Shown: piece by piece, positions 25,825 to 34,814 of the stretch | Layout: each line of letters begins with the position of its first letter | Numbering within the stretch: position 1 is the stretch's first letter | Assembly: GCA_015062005.1 (NCBI GenBank) | Contig: SUVL01000020.1 | Coordinates: 1-50,761 of the forward strand | Direction of reading: 5' to 3' | Length of the DNA stretch: 50,761 bases | Source: Akkermansiaceae bacterium | GTDB taxonomy: Bacteria > Verrucomicrobiota > Verrucomicrobiia > Verrucomicrobiales > Akkermansiaceae | Notes under the pieces: generated by a model | Seen by the model: the letters and a program-made list of their open reading frames with translations, nothing else | Databases searched by the model: none | Told to the model about the DNA's origin: nothing | Made by a program: the position numbers and the translations under genes

Positions 25825-26040
25825 TCAGCGCAGCCCCCGGCTGCGGAACCATTCATCCAGCTCTGCCGCTTCCTTCGGGGTGAGCTGCACGGTCTTGGTC
25901 ACTTCCTCAATGAAGCGCGTGAGCAGCTCCGACATACTATCCCCGCGTTCCTTGACCAAATGCGTAAACTTGGCGTGAAGCTCTGCATTCAACCAGAACG
26001 TCACCGGGCGCTTGCTTGCATCTCTCTTTACTGGTGCCAT
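25825..26040 (-). CDS. Small ribbon-helix-helix-like DNA-binding protein
   Basis: A 71-residue basic protein. RPVTFWLNAELHAKFTHLVK could form the N-terminal strand and first helix of a ribbon-helix-helix fold, followed by SMSELLTRFIEEVTK as the second helix. Such proteins regulate plasmid, phage or toxin-antitoxin genes. No toxin gene is adjacent; lipA follows after 51 bp on the same strand. The assignment rests on pattern only. Confidence 0.6.
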   Translation of the reverse strand: MAPVKRDASKRPVTFWLNAELHAKFTHLVKERGDSMSELLTRFIEEVTKTVQLTPKEAAELDEWFRSRGLR

Positions 26041-26128
26041 ATCAGGTACTTATCTCGTTCACCCCAACAGTAACACACTCTGCCCCACCCCGCAACCCAA
26101 ATCCAATGTACTGACACACAGCCCACAC

Positions 26129-26184
26129 GTGTCCCAAAGATTTGGGACACGGGATTTACGATTGACGAATTGAAAGTTAGCGGC
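26129..26184 (-). repeat. Dispersed palindrome-bearing repeat, copy 2
   Basis: Inverted copy of the repeat at 19309-19379. The 22-bp palindrome at 26129-26150 contains CCCAAAGATTTGGG and is followed by ATTTACGATTGACGAATTG. Confidence 0.8.
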
Positions 26185-26327
26185 TTACGCCGATAGAGAC
26201 GCAAATGAAAGCTTACTGCCGATGGTGAGGCGTCTGATACCCCACTACGAATTTTCACACAGAATACTATGCCTTTATGTTGTTTAGGACTATTTTTCCA
26301 TAATCTTTAGGACACATATGCACACAG

Positions 26328-26755
26328 CCCGGAACAGGTGTTATAACACCGCACCTTTCACCCCTTGAAAAAGCCTGTTTTCTGCCCTTTTTCTGCACTT
26401 TCCGGGTAGCCTTACACCCGGTGTTATAATTTTTGTATCTTTTTGCTGCTTTTAACCTTGCATTTTTCTTGCAAACGACAGAAAACACATTTTAAGCACC
26501 TCTTTGCAGTATTCTGCCAGACTCCACTAAAACACCCCGCGTACCAGGCTGGGATACAAGCTGGAATACTCATTGCTTTTTTCCTGCTTCGGTTGCTATT
26601 TTTCTCATTTCTACCCCTCCTTCCTTATGTAATTACACCTAATTACGAAATACCCTACCCTGCTTACTTTATATGTTTTACAATTATCGCACAGCAGCCG
26701 GACGCACATTCCAGCCCGAAAATTAACAAATTTTACCCCTCGGTGTTATAACACC
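26328..26755. promoter_or_regulatory. Three GGTGTTATAACACC-type operator-like sites
   Basis: A perfect 14-bp palindrome GGTGTTATAACACC occurs near 26329 and again near 26742, with a half-conserved copy GGTGTTATAATT near 26421. Spacings are roughly 90 and 320 bp. The last copy stands about 20 bp before a small frame with a good ribosome binding site. They look like binding sites of a dimeric regulator. Confidence 0.5.
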
Positions 26756-26774
26756 CTAAAAAAAGAGGAACCCC

Positions 26775-26918
26775 ATGAAAGAACGCGCTCCACATGGCAA
26801 AATTCCCCTTGCAATGGGCCGGGAGCAACGCTACATCGCCGCCAGAATGGCCTTTTTTGAGCTGTTTTTCAACAGAAGATCCTGCAAATGCGACACTTGC
26901 AGGATTTTCCAAAAATAA
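26775..26918 (+). CDS. Possible 47-residue peptide
   Basis: An ATG preceded by AGAGGA at a proper distance (6 nt) and by the third GGTGTTATAACACC palindrome. The peptide is basic, with a C-terminal CKCDTC cluster that could bind metal. Against it, the last third coincides with a hairpin (ATCCTGCAA / TTGCAGGAT) that may just be the terminator of the convergent MBL gene. I do not recognise a family. Confidence 0.3.
   Translation: MKERAPHGKIPLAMGREQRYIAARMAFFELFFNRRSCKCDTCRIFQK
26879..26906. terminator. Hairpin downstream of the MBL-fold gene
   Basis: ATCCTGCAA / TTGCAGGAT stem with an 8-nt loop, flanked by AAG and TTTT, about 30 bp past the stop of the minus-strand MBL gene. It may act in either direction. 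Confidence 0.5.
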
Positions 26919-26934
26919 GGCAAAGTAAGAAAAA

Positions 26935-27744
26935 TCACTCCAGGAGGAGGATTTCGCCATCATTGGGCACATGGATGGTACCGGCGAAATGCTCGGCCGC
27001 CTCGGCGGAGTAGGCCGTGCGACGATTAGCGAGGGTTTGGTCCTCGGTGTGGTAGAGCACGAGGTGCTTGATGGAAAGAGTGGAGGCCAGACGACCGGCA
27101 TCCAGCGCGGTGCTGTGGTGCTTCTCATAGGGCTTGAACCTCTCTGCATCGGCATACAGGCAGAAGGCCTCACAAAGCAACCAGTCAGCTGCGCGTGTCA
27201 TGGCTTCATTCTTCGGGTTGTAGGGTTCATCCCCCAGGCAGACGAAGCGCTGACCATCCGGCAGGATGAGGCGGTAGCCGAACTGCTTTGTCTTGGTCGA
27301 ACCGATATCGAAGGCCACCGCAGGCATGCCCGCCATGGAGAAGGGCTGCCCATCCTTCACCGGGGAGAAGAGGATATCCAGCCCGAAATGAGCCGTCACC
27401 TTCCCCGGCAGGGTGGCGCGGCAAATCATCTCCAGCGTCTGCAGCCCCTCCTCATGCCCATACACGTGCAGCACGCCCTCATACTTGCCGGAGTTCATAG
27501 CCTGGGCAATCATGCGCACCACCCAGACCACGCCGAAAATGTGGTCAGTATGCGTATGCGTCAGGAAGATATCATGGATGGAATCCAGCGAAATCTCAGC
27601 CTGCTCCAGGCGAGCCAGCACACCATTACCACCACCGCCATCCGTGAGCAGACACTGCGAACCATTCCTCAGAACAAAGCATGTGTTGTAGCAACGCGTC
27701 ACAGCAGCATTGCCGGTACCCAGCATAATCAGGGAGCATTTCAT
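26935..27744 (-). CDS. MBL-fold metallohydrolase (ribonuclease Z-like)
   Basis: A 269-residue protein of the metallo-beta-lactamase fold. The metal-binding signature LTHTHTDHIFG (61-71) is intact, and an N-terminal MLGTGNAAVTRCYNT resembles the GTGxxxP start of RNase Z-like hydrolases. Downstream metal ligands probably include the aspartate in CLGDEPYN and a histidine in KHHSTALDAG. RNase Z processes tRNA 3' ends, but this protein lacks an obvious exosite, so the substrate is unknown and could be a small molecule. A promoter ends 6 nt before the ATG. It is divergent from the YczE-like gene. Confidence 0.82.
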   Translation of the reverse strand: MKCSLIMLGTGNAAVTRCYNTCFVLRNGSQCLLTDGGGGNGVLARLEQAEISLDSIHDIFLTHTHTDHIFGVVWVVRMIAQAMNSGKYEGVLHVYGHEEGLQTLEMICRATLPGKVTAHFGLDILFSPVKDGQPFSMAGMPAVAFDIGSTKTKQFGYRLILPDGQRFVCLGDEPYNPKNEAMTRAADWLLCEAFCLYADAERFKPYEKHHSTALDAGRLASTLSIKHLVLYHTEDQTLANRRTAYSAEAAEHFAGTIHVPNDGEILLLE

Positions 27745-27750
27745 GTCGTT

Positions 27751-27779
27751 ATCCTACACCACCAGCGCTGCTTTTTCAA
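27751..27779 (-). promoter_or_regulatory. Promoter of the MBL-fold gene, start-proximal
   Basis: TTGAAA (27779-27774), 17 bp and TAGGAT (27756-27751) on the minus strand, with the ATG 6 nt further on. Confidence 0.6.
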
Positions 27780-27788
27780 CAATAAAGC

Positions 27789-27817
27789 TTGACCGTACTC
27801 CACGCAAAAGGTAAAAA
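27789..27817 (+). promoter_or_regulatory. Promoter of the YczE-like gene, start-proximal
   Basis: TTGACC (27789-27794), 17 bp and TAAAAA (27812-27817), with the ATG 5 nt further on. Confidence 0.5.
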
Positions 27818-27822
27818 AAATC

Positions 27823-28536
27823 ATGCGCTTGAAGCACACACTCCCGGAAATTCTCGCCCGGCTCATCGTCACGTTCTTCGGTCTGTTCATGCTGGCACTG
27901 GGCATTGACCTGACCATCCTTGCCGACCTGGGGACGGATGCCCTCACCAGCCCGGCGCTGGCTGCCAGCACCCTGCTGGAGCCCCATTACCCCTTCTTCA
28001 CCGTAGGCAACACCCTCATCTGCCTGCATGTGCTGCTCGTTCTGATGCAGATAGCGCTGCTGCGCCGCAACTATGCCCCCGTGCAGCTGCTGCAGGTGCT
28101 CATGTCCCTCACTCTGGGATTCATGGTGGATGCCCTGCTGCCCTGCGTGAAACAGCTGCCAGTGCCGGACTACACGGCCCAGCTGGGCTACACACTGCTG
28201 GCCTGCGTCGTCTGCGCCTTTGGCATTTTCTCCTTTGTGAAGGCCAACCTGGTACCCCTGCCGGCAGAGGGATTCTGCTTGGCGCTCTCCCGCACCTTCA
28301 AGCTGAAATTCAGCCTCGTGAAGGTGGGGCTTGACTGCGTCATGGTCATATTGGCCATCATCTTCTCGCTGATTTTCCTGGGAACCGTGGTGGGCGTGCG
28401 CGAAGGCACCCTCATCTGCGCCTCCACCATCGGGCTGATTATCGGCCTCTTCTTCCATATCTTCCCGTACTGGGACAAACTCTTCGCCGCTGTGGGCCAC
28501 CGCATCCGTGCGGAGAAAGAGGACTGTTTCGAGTAA
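27823..28536 (+). CDS. YczE/YitT-like membrane protein
   Basis: A 237-residue protein with about five to six membrane segments. The opening LARLIVTFFGLFMLALGIDLTILADLGTDALTSPAL (in overlapping parts about 12-47) is typical of the YczE/YyaS group of integral membrane proteins, some of which have been linked to transport of small charged molecules. The substrate is unknown. The gene is convergent with the repeat-bearing gene at 28544, with 7 bp between the stop codons and no terminator visible. Confidence 0.75.
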   Translation: MRLKHTLPEILARLIVTFFGLFMLALGIDLTILADLGTDALTSPALAASTLLEPHYPFFTVGNTLICLHVLLVLMQIALLRRNYAPVQLLQVLMSLTLGFMVDALLPCVKQLPVPDYTAQLGYTLLACVVCAFGIFSFVKANLVPLPAEGFCLALSRTFKLKFSLVKVGLDCVMVILAIIFSLIFLGTVVGVREGTLICASTIGLIIGLFFHIFPYWDKLFAAVGHRIRAEKEDCFE

Positions 28537-28543
28537 TGCACGC

Positions 28544-29752
28544 TCACTCCGGCTGCACGCGGGTGGAGCCGTCTGAATGCAGGGAGAGCGTATATGCCCC
28601 GGCGTGGGTATCCACATGACGGCGCTCGCTGATTTCAGCCGGCAGCCCCTGCTCGTTCCAGAAATACTCACGCTCCAGGCGTCCCTCCGGTGAGTACAGG
28701 CAGATGCGCTCTGCGTATCCCAGCGCAGGGTGATTCACCGGCAGGCCGTCTGCGCCACTGTAGCACTCCCACTCCGGCTTTCCGCTGCTGCCGCGGCGCA
28801 CCAGGTGCTCCGCGCACGCGCGCGAAGCCTCGCAGGGGATACCCGCCGCATCCATGAACCGGCGGCGCTCCAACCCGCTCTGAGCCGCCCTATCGTGATG
28901 CAAGGCAGCAGCCCCCACAGCAGGATGCACCACAGGCTCCCCCTCCCTGTTCTTCCACTCGCGGCAGGTGCCCTGCTCACAGTGACGCAATACTTCCTGC
29001 GCTATGCCGGCATGATTATCCGCCAGCCGCCCATCCACCAAATTCGAGCGGCACACGCGGCCATCCTCGTCGTAGTGGTACTCCACCACCTCCTCACCAG
29101 CCGCATTCTGCACCGGCCTCCCGGCGGCATCCAGATACTCCACCCGCAGCGGGCGTCCTTGCTTATCGAAGCTCACGCGGCTCTCTGCATAGCCGGGAAA
29201 GCGCGGGGCCACACGCTCACCCGCAGCATTCCGGAACTCCGTGCGCACCACGCGTCCGGCAGCATCGCGCTCGAAGAGGCGCTGCGCCACACCGTGCGCA
29301 TCCTCCGCCGGGGCACCCGCAGCATCCCGGTTCTCCTTGCGCACCAGGCGGCCGGATTCATCGTAATGCAGAATCTGCTCAGCCACCCGGCTGCCGGGCA
29401 GTGCGCAGAGCTGCCCACGCGCATCCAGCGATTTCATGCGGCTCACACGGCCGTCTGCCTCATATTCCAGCCGCACATGCGGCACCCCGCGCACCACACC
29501 GCCGCCTATGGGTTGCACCCCATCTGGCGGCAGTGCCCCTGCCGTGTTGAGTACCCCGGCATAGCACACGCAGGAGCCAGCCGCCTCCGGCAGCACCATA
29601 TGGTAGATACCCAGCCCCAGCACCGCCACCAGCAGGCACATGGCCGCCAGACTGCCCAGATAATTCCAGCCGAACTCAAACAGGAACTTAAACGTGTTCC
29701 CCGCGCGCTTTACCAACCTACGCATGCAGGGCAGATGCACCGCCCCCTGCAT
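28544..29752 (-). CDS. Membrane-anchored YD/MORN-like repeat protein
   Basis: A 402-residue protein with one membrane segment (about 37-58, LAAMCLLVAVLGLGIYHMV) and a long extracytoplasmic part. That part is built of irregular repeats of about 40 residues on the pattern Y-DxxGRxxRxExxDAAGxPxxxxxGxA, for example HYDESGRLVRKENRDAAG, FERDAAGRVVRTEFRNAAG and SFDKQGRPLRVEYLDAAG. The pattern recalls RHS/YD or toxin-repeat beta-strands, but no cleavage or toxin domain is visible. The ATG at 29752 was chosen because a promoter ends 9 nt before it. Function unknown; a surface ligand-binding or scaffold role is only a guess. Confidence 0.65.
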   Translation of the reverse strand: MQGAVHLPCMRRLVKRAGNTFKFLFEFGWNYLGSLAAMCLLVAVLGLGIYHMVLPEAAGSCVCYAGVLNTAGALPPDGVQPIGGGVVRGVPHVRLEYEADGRVSRMKSLDARGQLCALPGSRVAEQILHYDESGRLVRKENRDAAGAPAEDAHGVAQRLFERDAAGRVVRTEFRNAAGERVAPRFPGYAESRVSFDKQGRPLRVEYLDAAGRPVQNAAGEEVVEYHYDEDGRVCRSNLVDGRLADNHAGIAQEVLRHCEQGTCREWKNREGEPVVHPAVGAAALHHDRAAQSGLERRRFMDAAGIPCEASRACAEHLVRRGSSGKPEWECYSGADGLPVNHPALGYAERICLYSPEGRLEREYFWNEQGLPAEISERRHVDTHAGAYTLSLHSDGSTRVQPE

Positions 29753-29761
29753 GCTATTCAA

Positions 29762-29790
29762 AATATATTAGCGAAACGCTCCTAACGCAA
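29762..29790 (-). promoter_or_regulatory. Promoter of the repeat-protein gene, start-proximal
   Basis: TTGCGT (29790-29785), 17 bp and TATATT (29767-29762) on the minus strand, with the ATG 9 nt further on. Confidence 0.55.
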
Positions 29791-29796
29791 AGGATG

Positions 29797-29921
29797 TACG
29801 AGTTACGAATTACGAAGTAACAAATTCCGCGAGCCTTGCGGCTCGCCATTGTACATCAAATAATTCCATACTGGCGGGCGAATGCCCGCGGAACTTTCCA
29901 CTTCGTAACTCGTAATTCGTA
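29797..29921. repeat. Intergenic inverted repeat D
   Basis: Arms of 22 bp (29797-29818 and 29900-29921), matching at 20 of 22 positions, enclose two smaller hairpins, GCGAGCCTTGCGGCTCGC and GCGGGCGAATGCCCGC. The organisation is like elements A-C but smaller. Confidence 0.75.
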
Positions 29922-29959
29922 CTTCGTAATTCAACAACGCCTCCGGGACACGGAGCGGC

Positions 29960-30235
29960 CTAACGGTGGCTCTGCATCCGGCGATAGGCCGTGCGCATGC
30001 ACAGCAGGCTCACCAGCAGCATGAAGGCCGTGCCCAGCAGCGCCGGCACCCAGTTCACCTGTTCCCCGGCCTGCCACAACCGCACCCACGAGGCTATGGG
30101 CAGTGCTGCCACCACCACCGCCAGCATCACCCAGGCAGCCGAGACTGCCACCCGGCGCGCGGCACGCTGCTGCGGGCGCGTATGTTTCCGCAGCGTCATT
30201 CCCTCATCTTTCTTTTTACGGTATTTGCCACCCAT
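29960..30235 (-). CDS. Small membrane protein with two membrane segments
   Basis: A 91-residue protein with a very basic N-terminus (about 28 residues, rich in K and R), then two hydrophobic segments (about 31-49 and 62-79) joined by WVRLWQAGEQVNWVP, and a short basic tail. No family is recognised. A promoter (TTGCCA, 16 bp, TAGAGT) lies at 30246-30273 immediately upstream, which supports that the frame is real. The nearest neighbours are on other transcripts. Confidence 0.6.
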   Translation of the reverse strand: MGGKYRKKKDEGMTLRKHTRPQQRAARRVAVSAAWVMLAVVVAALPIASWVRLWQAGEQVNWVPALLGTAFMLLVSLLCMRTAYRRMQSHR

Positions 30236-30245
30236 ATTGTCTCAT

Positions 30246-30273
30246 ACTCTAGCACAATAATTTACGTTGGCAA
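30246..30273 (-). promoter_or_regulatory. Promoter of the small membrane protein gene
   Basis: TTGCCA (30273-30268), 16 bp and TAGAGT (30251-30246) on the minus strand, 10 nt from the ATG at 30235. Confidence 0.55.
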
Positions 30274-30315
30274 GCCAATTTCACCTATTTTTCCTGAGAA
30301 AATGAGCATTTAGCC

Positions 30316-30343
30316 TTGAATATCGGGGATTTTCCGCTAAAAT
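30316..30343 (+). promoter_or_regulatory. Promoter of pgk
   Basis: TTGAAT (30316-30321), 16 bp and TAAAAT (30338-30343), giving a normal leader of about 60 nt before the pgk ATG, unlike the leaderless arrangement of many neighbours. Confidence 0.6.
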
Positions 30344-30411
30344 ACGCCGCACGAGATATTGCAACCCGCAATTATCCCCAGAAAACTTCAACCACATAAC
30401 TAATAGTAACT

Positions 30412-31611
<1,200 letters not shown>

Positions 31612-31637
31612 TCCCACCTTCTCCTTACCCTTCACCC

Positions 31638-31668
31638 AGCCCGGAAGACCCAGGTCTTCCGGGCTTTT
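31638..31668 (+). terminator. Terminator of pgk
   Basis: AGCCCGGAAGAC / GTCTTCCGGGCT stem followed by TTTTCATT, 26 bp past the stop codon. Confidence 0.9.
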
Positions 31669-31716
31669 CATTCTACATGGGCATCACCCCATGAGAAATT
31701 GGTGGGGGAACATTGT

Positions 31717-31781
31717 CGGAGCACGGGACTTCATTCCCGATTAAACGCACCGTGATTTCGGGACGGAAGTCCCGTGCTCCG
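31717..31781. repeat. Intergenic inverted repeat E
   Basis: A perfect 16-bp arm pair, CGGAGCACGGGACTTC (31717-31732) and its complement (31766-31781), with an inner TCCCGA / TCGGGA pair around a 15-bp core. It has the nested-hairpin plan of elements A-D on a small scale. Confidence 0.75.
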
Positions 31782-31833
31782 ATGGTTACAAATATCAATT
31801 CAAATCTCTCCAATACCGCCGGCGTAATAAAGC

Positions 31834-31862
31834 TTGTTAGCGGGGGGAAAGTGTGCTACCCT
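31834..31862 (+). promoter_or_regulatory. Promoter of the GH36-like gene
   Basis: TTGTTA (31834-31839), a 17-bp spacer with a run of six G residues, and TACCCT (31857-31862), 15 nt before the ATG at 31878. Confidence 0.5.
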
Positions 31863-31877
31863 GAGCGCGCGAACCCA

Positions 31878-33815
31878 ATGGGTAATTTTATGATTATTCA
31901 GAACGAATTCATCAGCATCGAAATCGAGGCGGCGGGCCGCCGCCTGGCCAGTGTCCTGGTGCAGGATAAAATCAACGGCCGCCGCTATGACCTGGGCAAG
32001 GATATCTTCTGCATCCAGCTGCAGGAGGCCAAGACCGACGAGGCCTGCTCCCGGAAGGAATACACCGATGTGTGCCTGCCGCTGACGGCGCAGGACCTGA
32101 TGTGCGGCACGCTGAGCCTGGAGGAGCTCCCCGCGGATGCCACCGCCCGCCGCCTGGTGGAGCGGCGCGCCGGCCAGCGCGTGGCCGTGCCATTTGCCGT
32201 GACCACAGATGGCTACCAGCTCACCTGGTGGGCAGAGCTGCGCGAGGGGCAGCCCTACTTCCGCTGCGGGCTGCACATCAACCCCATGCAATTCGCCATG
32301 CCGGCCCGCAAGCTCACCCTGCTGAACGTGGTGGCCCCGGAGGCCCGCGTGGAAGGCAGCGTGAAGGGAGCCCCCATCGTGGCGGCGGGCAACCGCCTGT
32401 TTGCCGGGGTGGAAAGCCCGCTCTGCAAGAGCGAGGTGACCGCCGGGGGCTTTGCCTGCTCGCTGGAGCGCACCACCCACCTGCCCAACCGCACGGTGAG
32501 CACCATCTCTGCCGTGATGGGTTTCTGCCAGCCCGGGCAGCTGCGCCGCACCTTCCAGCTCGCCTACCTGAACGAGGAACGCGCCCGGCCCTATTTCCCC
32601 CTGCTCAACTACAACACCTGGTACGATATCGGCTACTTCACCCCCTACTCCGAAAAGGACGCCATGGACACCGTGCGCCTCTTCGGCGAGGAACTCGTCG
32701 CCAAGCGCGGCGCGGTAATGGATTCCTTCCTCTTCGACGATGGCTGGGACAACACCGAAACCCTCTGGCAGTTCCATGACGAGCTGCCCAACGAGTTCCG
32801 CGAGGTGCGCAAGCTGGCCGAAAGCTTCGGTGCCCAACCCGGCGTGTGGTTCTCCCCCTGGGGGGGCTATGGCCAGCCCAAGCTCAACCGCCTGGCCGCC
32901 GCCGGCGATACCTACGAGACCAACGAGCGCGGCTTTGCCCTCTCCGGCCCGAAATACTACGAACTCTTCCGCGATATGTGCCTGCACATGATCCGCGAGA
33001 ACGGCGTGAACCACTTCAAGCTGGACGGCTGCTCCGGCATGGCCGACCCCGCCCCCGGCTCCCGCTTCGGCTCCGATTTCGAGGCCGCCATCTCCCTCAT
33101 CAATGAGCTCCGCACCGAGCGCCCGGATATCTACATCAACCTCACCACCGGCACCTGGGCCAGCCCGTTCTGGTTCAGCATTGCAGACTCCGTGTGGCGC
33201 GGCAACTGGGACCACGATTTCTGCGGCGAAGGCACCGCCCGCCAGCAGTGGATCACCTTCCGCGATGCCATGATCTACGCCCACAACGTGAAAATCTCCC
33301 CGCTCTGCCCCATCAACTCCCTCATGACCCACGGCGTCATCTACAACAAGGGAGCCCGCGGGCTCACCACCACCGAGGGCAATGACCTGGCCGATGAAAT
33401 CTGGAGCGGCCTGGGGCTCGGCACCCAGATGCAGGAGCTCTACATCACCCCCGCCATGATGCAGCCGCACGAGTGGGACACCCTGGCCGCCGCCGCCAAA
33501 TGGACCCGCGCCAACGCCGCCACCATGGTGGACAGCCACTGGGTGGGCGGCGACCCCGCCGCGCTGGAGTGCTACGGCTTCGCCTCCTGGAGCCCGGCAA
33601 AGGGCATCCTGGTGCTGCGCAACCCCTCCGCCCGCGAGCAGGAGTTCAGCTTCGACCCCGCAGCCGTGTGGGAACTGCCCCTCGGCGCCCCCCTGCGCTA
33701 CACCCTGGGCTCCCCCAAGGGCGACACCCTGCCCCCCACCGCCGAGGCCGGCAAGCCCACCACCCTGCGCCTGGCCCCCTTCCAGGTGCTCGTCATCGAT
33801 GCTCTCCCTGCCTGA
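31878..33815 (+). CDS. GH36-like alpha-galactosidase-type glycosidase
   Basis: A 645-residue protein with no signal peptide. After an N-terminal beta-sandwich region, a barrel of the GH27/GH36 clan is suggested by LLNYNTWYDIGYF, SFLFDDGWDNTET (about 281-293), VWFSPWGGYG and NHFKLDGCSGMAD, where D383 sits as the likely nucleophile. Members of this subgroup are often auto-annotated as enterotoxin or alpha-galactosidase in Akkermansia-type genomes. The exact substrate (Gal, GalNAc or another sugar) is unknown. The start at 31878 follows a promoter; an ATG at 31890 is equally possible. The stop codon TGA lies within the first copy of the hairpin array, which abuts the gene directly. Confidence 0.78.
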   Translation: MGNFMIIQNEFISIEIEAAGRRLASVLVQDKINGRRYDLGKDIFCIQLQEAKTDEACSRKEYTDVCLPLTAQDLMCGTLSLEELPADATARRLVERRAGQRVAVPFAVTTDGYQLTWWAELREGQPYFRCGLHINPMQFAMPARKLTLLNVVAPEARVEGSVKGAPIVAAGNRLFAGVESPLCKSEVTAGGFACSLERTTHLPNRTVSTISAVMGFCQPGQLRRTFQLAYLNEERARPYFPLLNYNTWYDIGYFTPYSEKDAMDTVRLFGEELVAKRGAVMDSFLFDDGWDNTETLWQFHDELPNEFREVRKLAESFGAQPGVWFSPWGGYGQPKLNRLAAAGDTYETNERGFALSGPKYYELFRDMCLHMIRENGVNHFKLDGCSGMADPAPGSRFGSDFEAAISLINELRTERPDIYINLTTGTWASPFWFSIADSVWRGNWDHDFCGEGTARQQWITFRDAMIYAHNVKISPLCPINSLMTHGVIYNKGARGLTTTEGNDLADEIWSGLGLGTQMQELYITPAMMQPHEWDTLAAAAKWTRANAATMVDSHWVGGDPAALECYGFASWSPAKGILVLRNPSAREQEFSFDPAAVWELPLGAPLRYTLGSPKGDTLPPTAEAGKPTTLRLAPFQVLVIDALPA

Positions 33816-33955
33816 GTCCACGCGCAGCGTGGATATCGTCTTGCCGCAGGCAAGATATCGTCCGCCGCAGGCGGATTTCGTCCCCGCCCCCCAGGGCGGG
33901 GATATCGTTTCCCTGTAAAGCAAACTCTCTTACTTCCCCATTCATCGGGAAAAGC
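33812..33955. repeat. Hairpin array, unit 1
   Basis: Begins TGCCTGAGTCCACG at the stop codon of the GH36-like gene. The words are CCACGC-GCAGC-GTGG type hairpins: CACGCGCAGCGTG, TTGCCGCAGGCAA, CCGCCGCAGGCGG and CCCGCCCCCCAGGGCGGG. They are joined by ATATCGTC (once ATTTCGTC) and followed by a CTTCCCCATTCATCGGGAAAAG hairpin in divergent form (33933-33954). Confidence 0.8.
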
Positions 33956-33983
33956 TCATCCCCGAAACATTTATTCTAACCCC

Positions 33984-34012
33984 TTGCCTAGCTGGCGAAC
34001 CTGCGGCAGAAT
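33984..34012 (+). promoter_or_regulatory. Promoter of the small lipoprotein gene
   Basis: TTGCCT (33984-33989), 17 bp and CAGAAT (34007-34012), 9 nt before the ATG at 34022. Confidence 0.5.
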
Positions 34013-34021
34013 AGCTGCGTT

Positions 34022-34141
34022 ATGACTACTCTGCGCTTCCTCATCATCGCCGCCGCCGTGCTCGGGCTCTCCGCCTGCAGTTTCGATGCCAGCATCTCCA
34101 CCCCTCACCTTTCCCAGAAAACCAATAATCCCGGACGTTAA
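34022..34141 (+). CDS. Very small lipoprotein, possibly truncated by the repeat array
   Basis: A 39-residue frame. MTTLRFLIIAAAVLGLSAC is a clear lipoprotein signal with a lipobox LSAC, giving a mature lipid-anchored peptide of about 21 residues beginning CSFDAS. The stop codon (34139-34141) stands at the junction with the hairpin array, whose first word begins at about 34143. Either it is a natural small lipoprotein or a longer gene cut by the array. A start-proximal promoter supports expression. Confidence 0.55.
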   Translation: MTTLRFLIIAAAVLGLSACSFDASISTPHLSQKTNNPGR

Positions 34142-34790
34142 CGTCCACGCGCAGCGTGGATATCGTCTTGCGCAGCAAGATATCGTCCGCCGCAGGCGGA
34201 TATCGTCCCCGCCCCCCAGGGCGGGGATATCGTTTCCCTATATAGCAAAACCTTTTATCTTCCCAATGATTGGGAAAAAACTGGCCACCGCCCATCGGAT
34301 AACGATATCCTCGCTTCGCTCGGACGATATCTTGCCTGAGTCCACGCGCAGCGTGGATATCGTCTTGCCGCAGGCAAGATATCGTCCGCCGCAGGCGGAT
34401 ATCGTCCCCGCCCCCAGGGCGGGGATATCGTTTTCCCATGAAGCAAAACCTTTTATCTTCCCAATGATTGGGAAAAAACTGGCCACGGCCCACCGGATAA
34501 CGATATCCTCGCTTCGCTCGGACGGATATCTTGCCTGAAGACCACGCGCAGCGTGGATATCGTCTTGCGCAGCAAGATATCGTCCGCCGCAGGCGGATAT
34601 CGTCCCCGCCCCCCAGGGCGGGGATATCGTTTTCCCATGAAGCAAAACCTTTTATCTTCCCAATGATTGGGAAAAAACAAGCCGCAGCTCCGCCGGATAA
34701 CGATATCCTCATTTCATTCGGACGATATCTTGCCTTGCGGCAAGACGATATCCCTGCGGGACGATATCCTCGCTTCGCTCGGACCTCACC
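34142..34790. repeat. Hairpin array, units 2-4 and tail
   Basis: Units of about 197-200 bp begin at 34145, 34342 and 34542 (each CCACGCGCAGCGTGG). Each has the words of unit 1 joined by ATATCGTC, then a spacer with CTTCCCAATGATTGGGAA, a CGGATAACGATATCC segment and the words TCGCTTCGCTCG and GATATCTTGCC. A shortened tail (34700-34785) ends inside the 5' region of the RhuM gene. GATATC occurs at most junctions. No protein is supported in any frame. Confidence 0.85.
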
Positions 34791-34814
34791 GGAGACGGGA
34801 TTCCCGGCATTGAA

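Larger units (their letters stand above)
26041..26774. other. AT-rich intergenic region with palindromic sites
   Basis: No convincing gene. It carries the dispersed palindrome-bearing repeat (26129-26184) and, from about 26270, sequence clearly richer in A and T than the surroundings, with three copies of GGTGTTATAA(CACC). Frames of 73 and 102 codons on opposite strands have unnatural composition and no recognisable domains. Confidence 0.6.

Noticed and set aside
26267..26751. Frames of 73 (minus) and 102 (plus) codons in the AT-rich patch
   Set aside because: They overlap each other and the palindromic sites, and lack ribosome binding sites, promoters at the right distance and recognisable domains.
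31713..31877. An earlier start for the GH36-like protein at 31713
   Set aside because: The extension would translate inverted repeat E and the promoter at 31834-31862.
32072..32779. A 235-codon frame inside the GH36-like gene
   Set aside because: It overlaps a clear enzyme in another frame and has an arginine/proline-rich composition typical of shifted GC-rich codons.
34142..34790. CRISPR array
   Set aside because: The units are about 200 bp with different internal palindromes and no unique spacers of constant length, and no cas genes are near.
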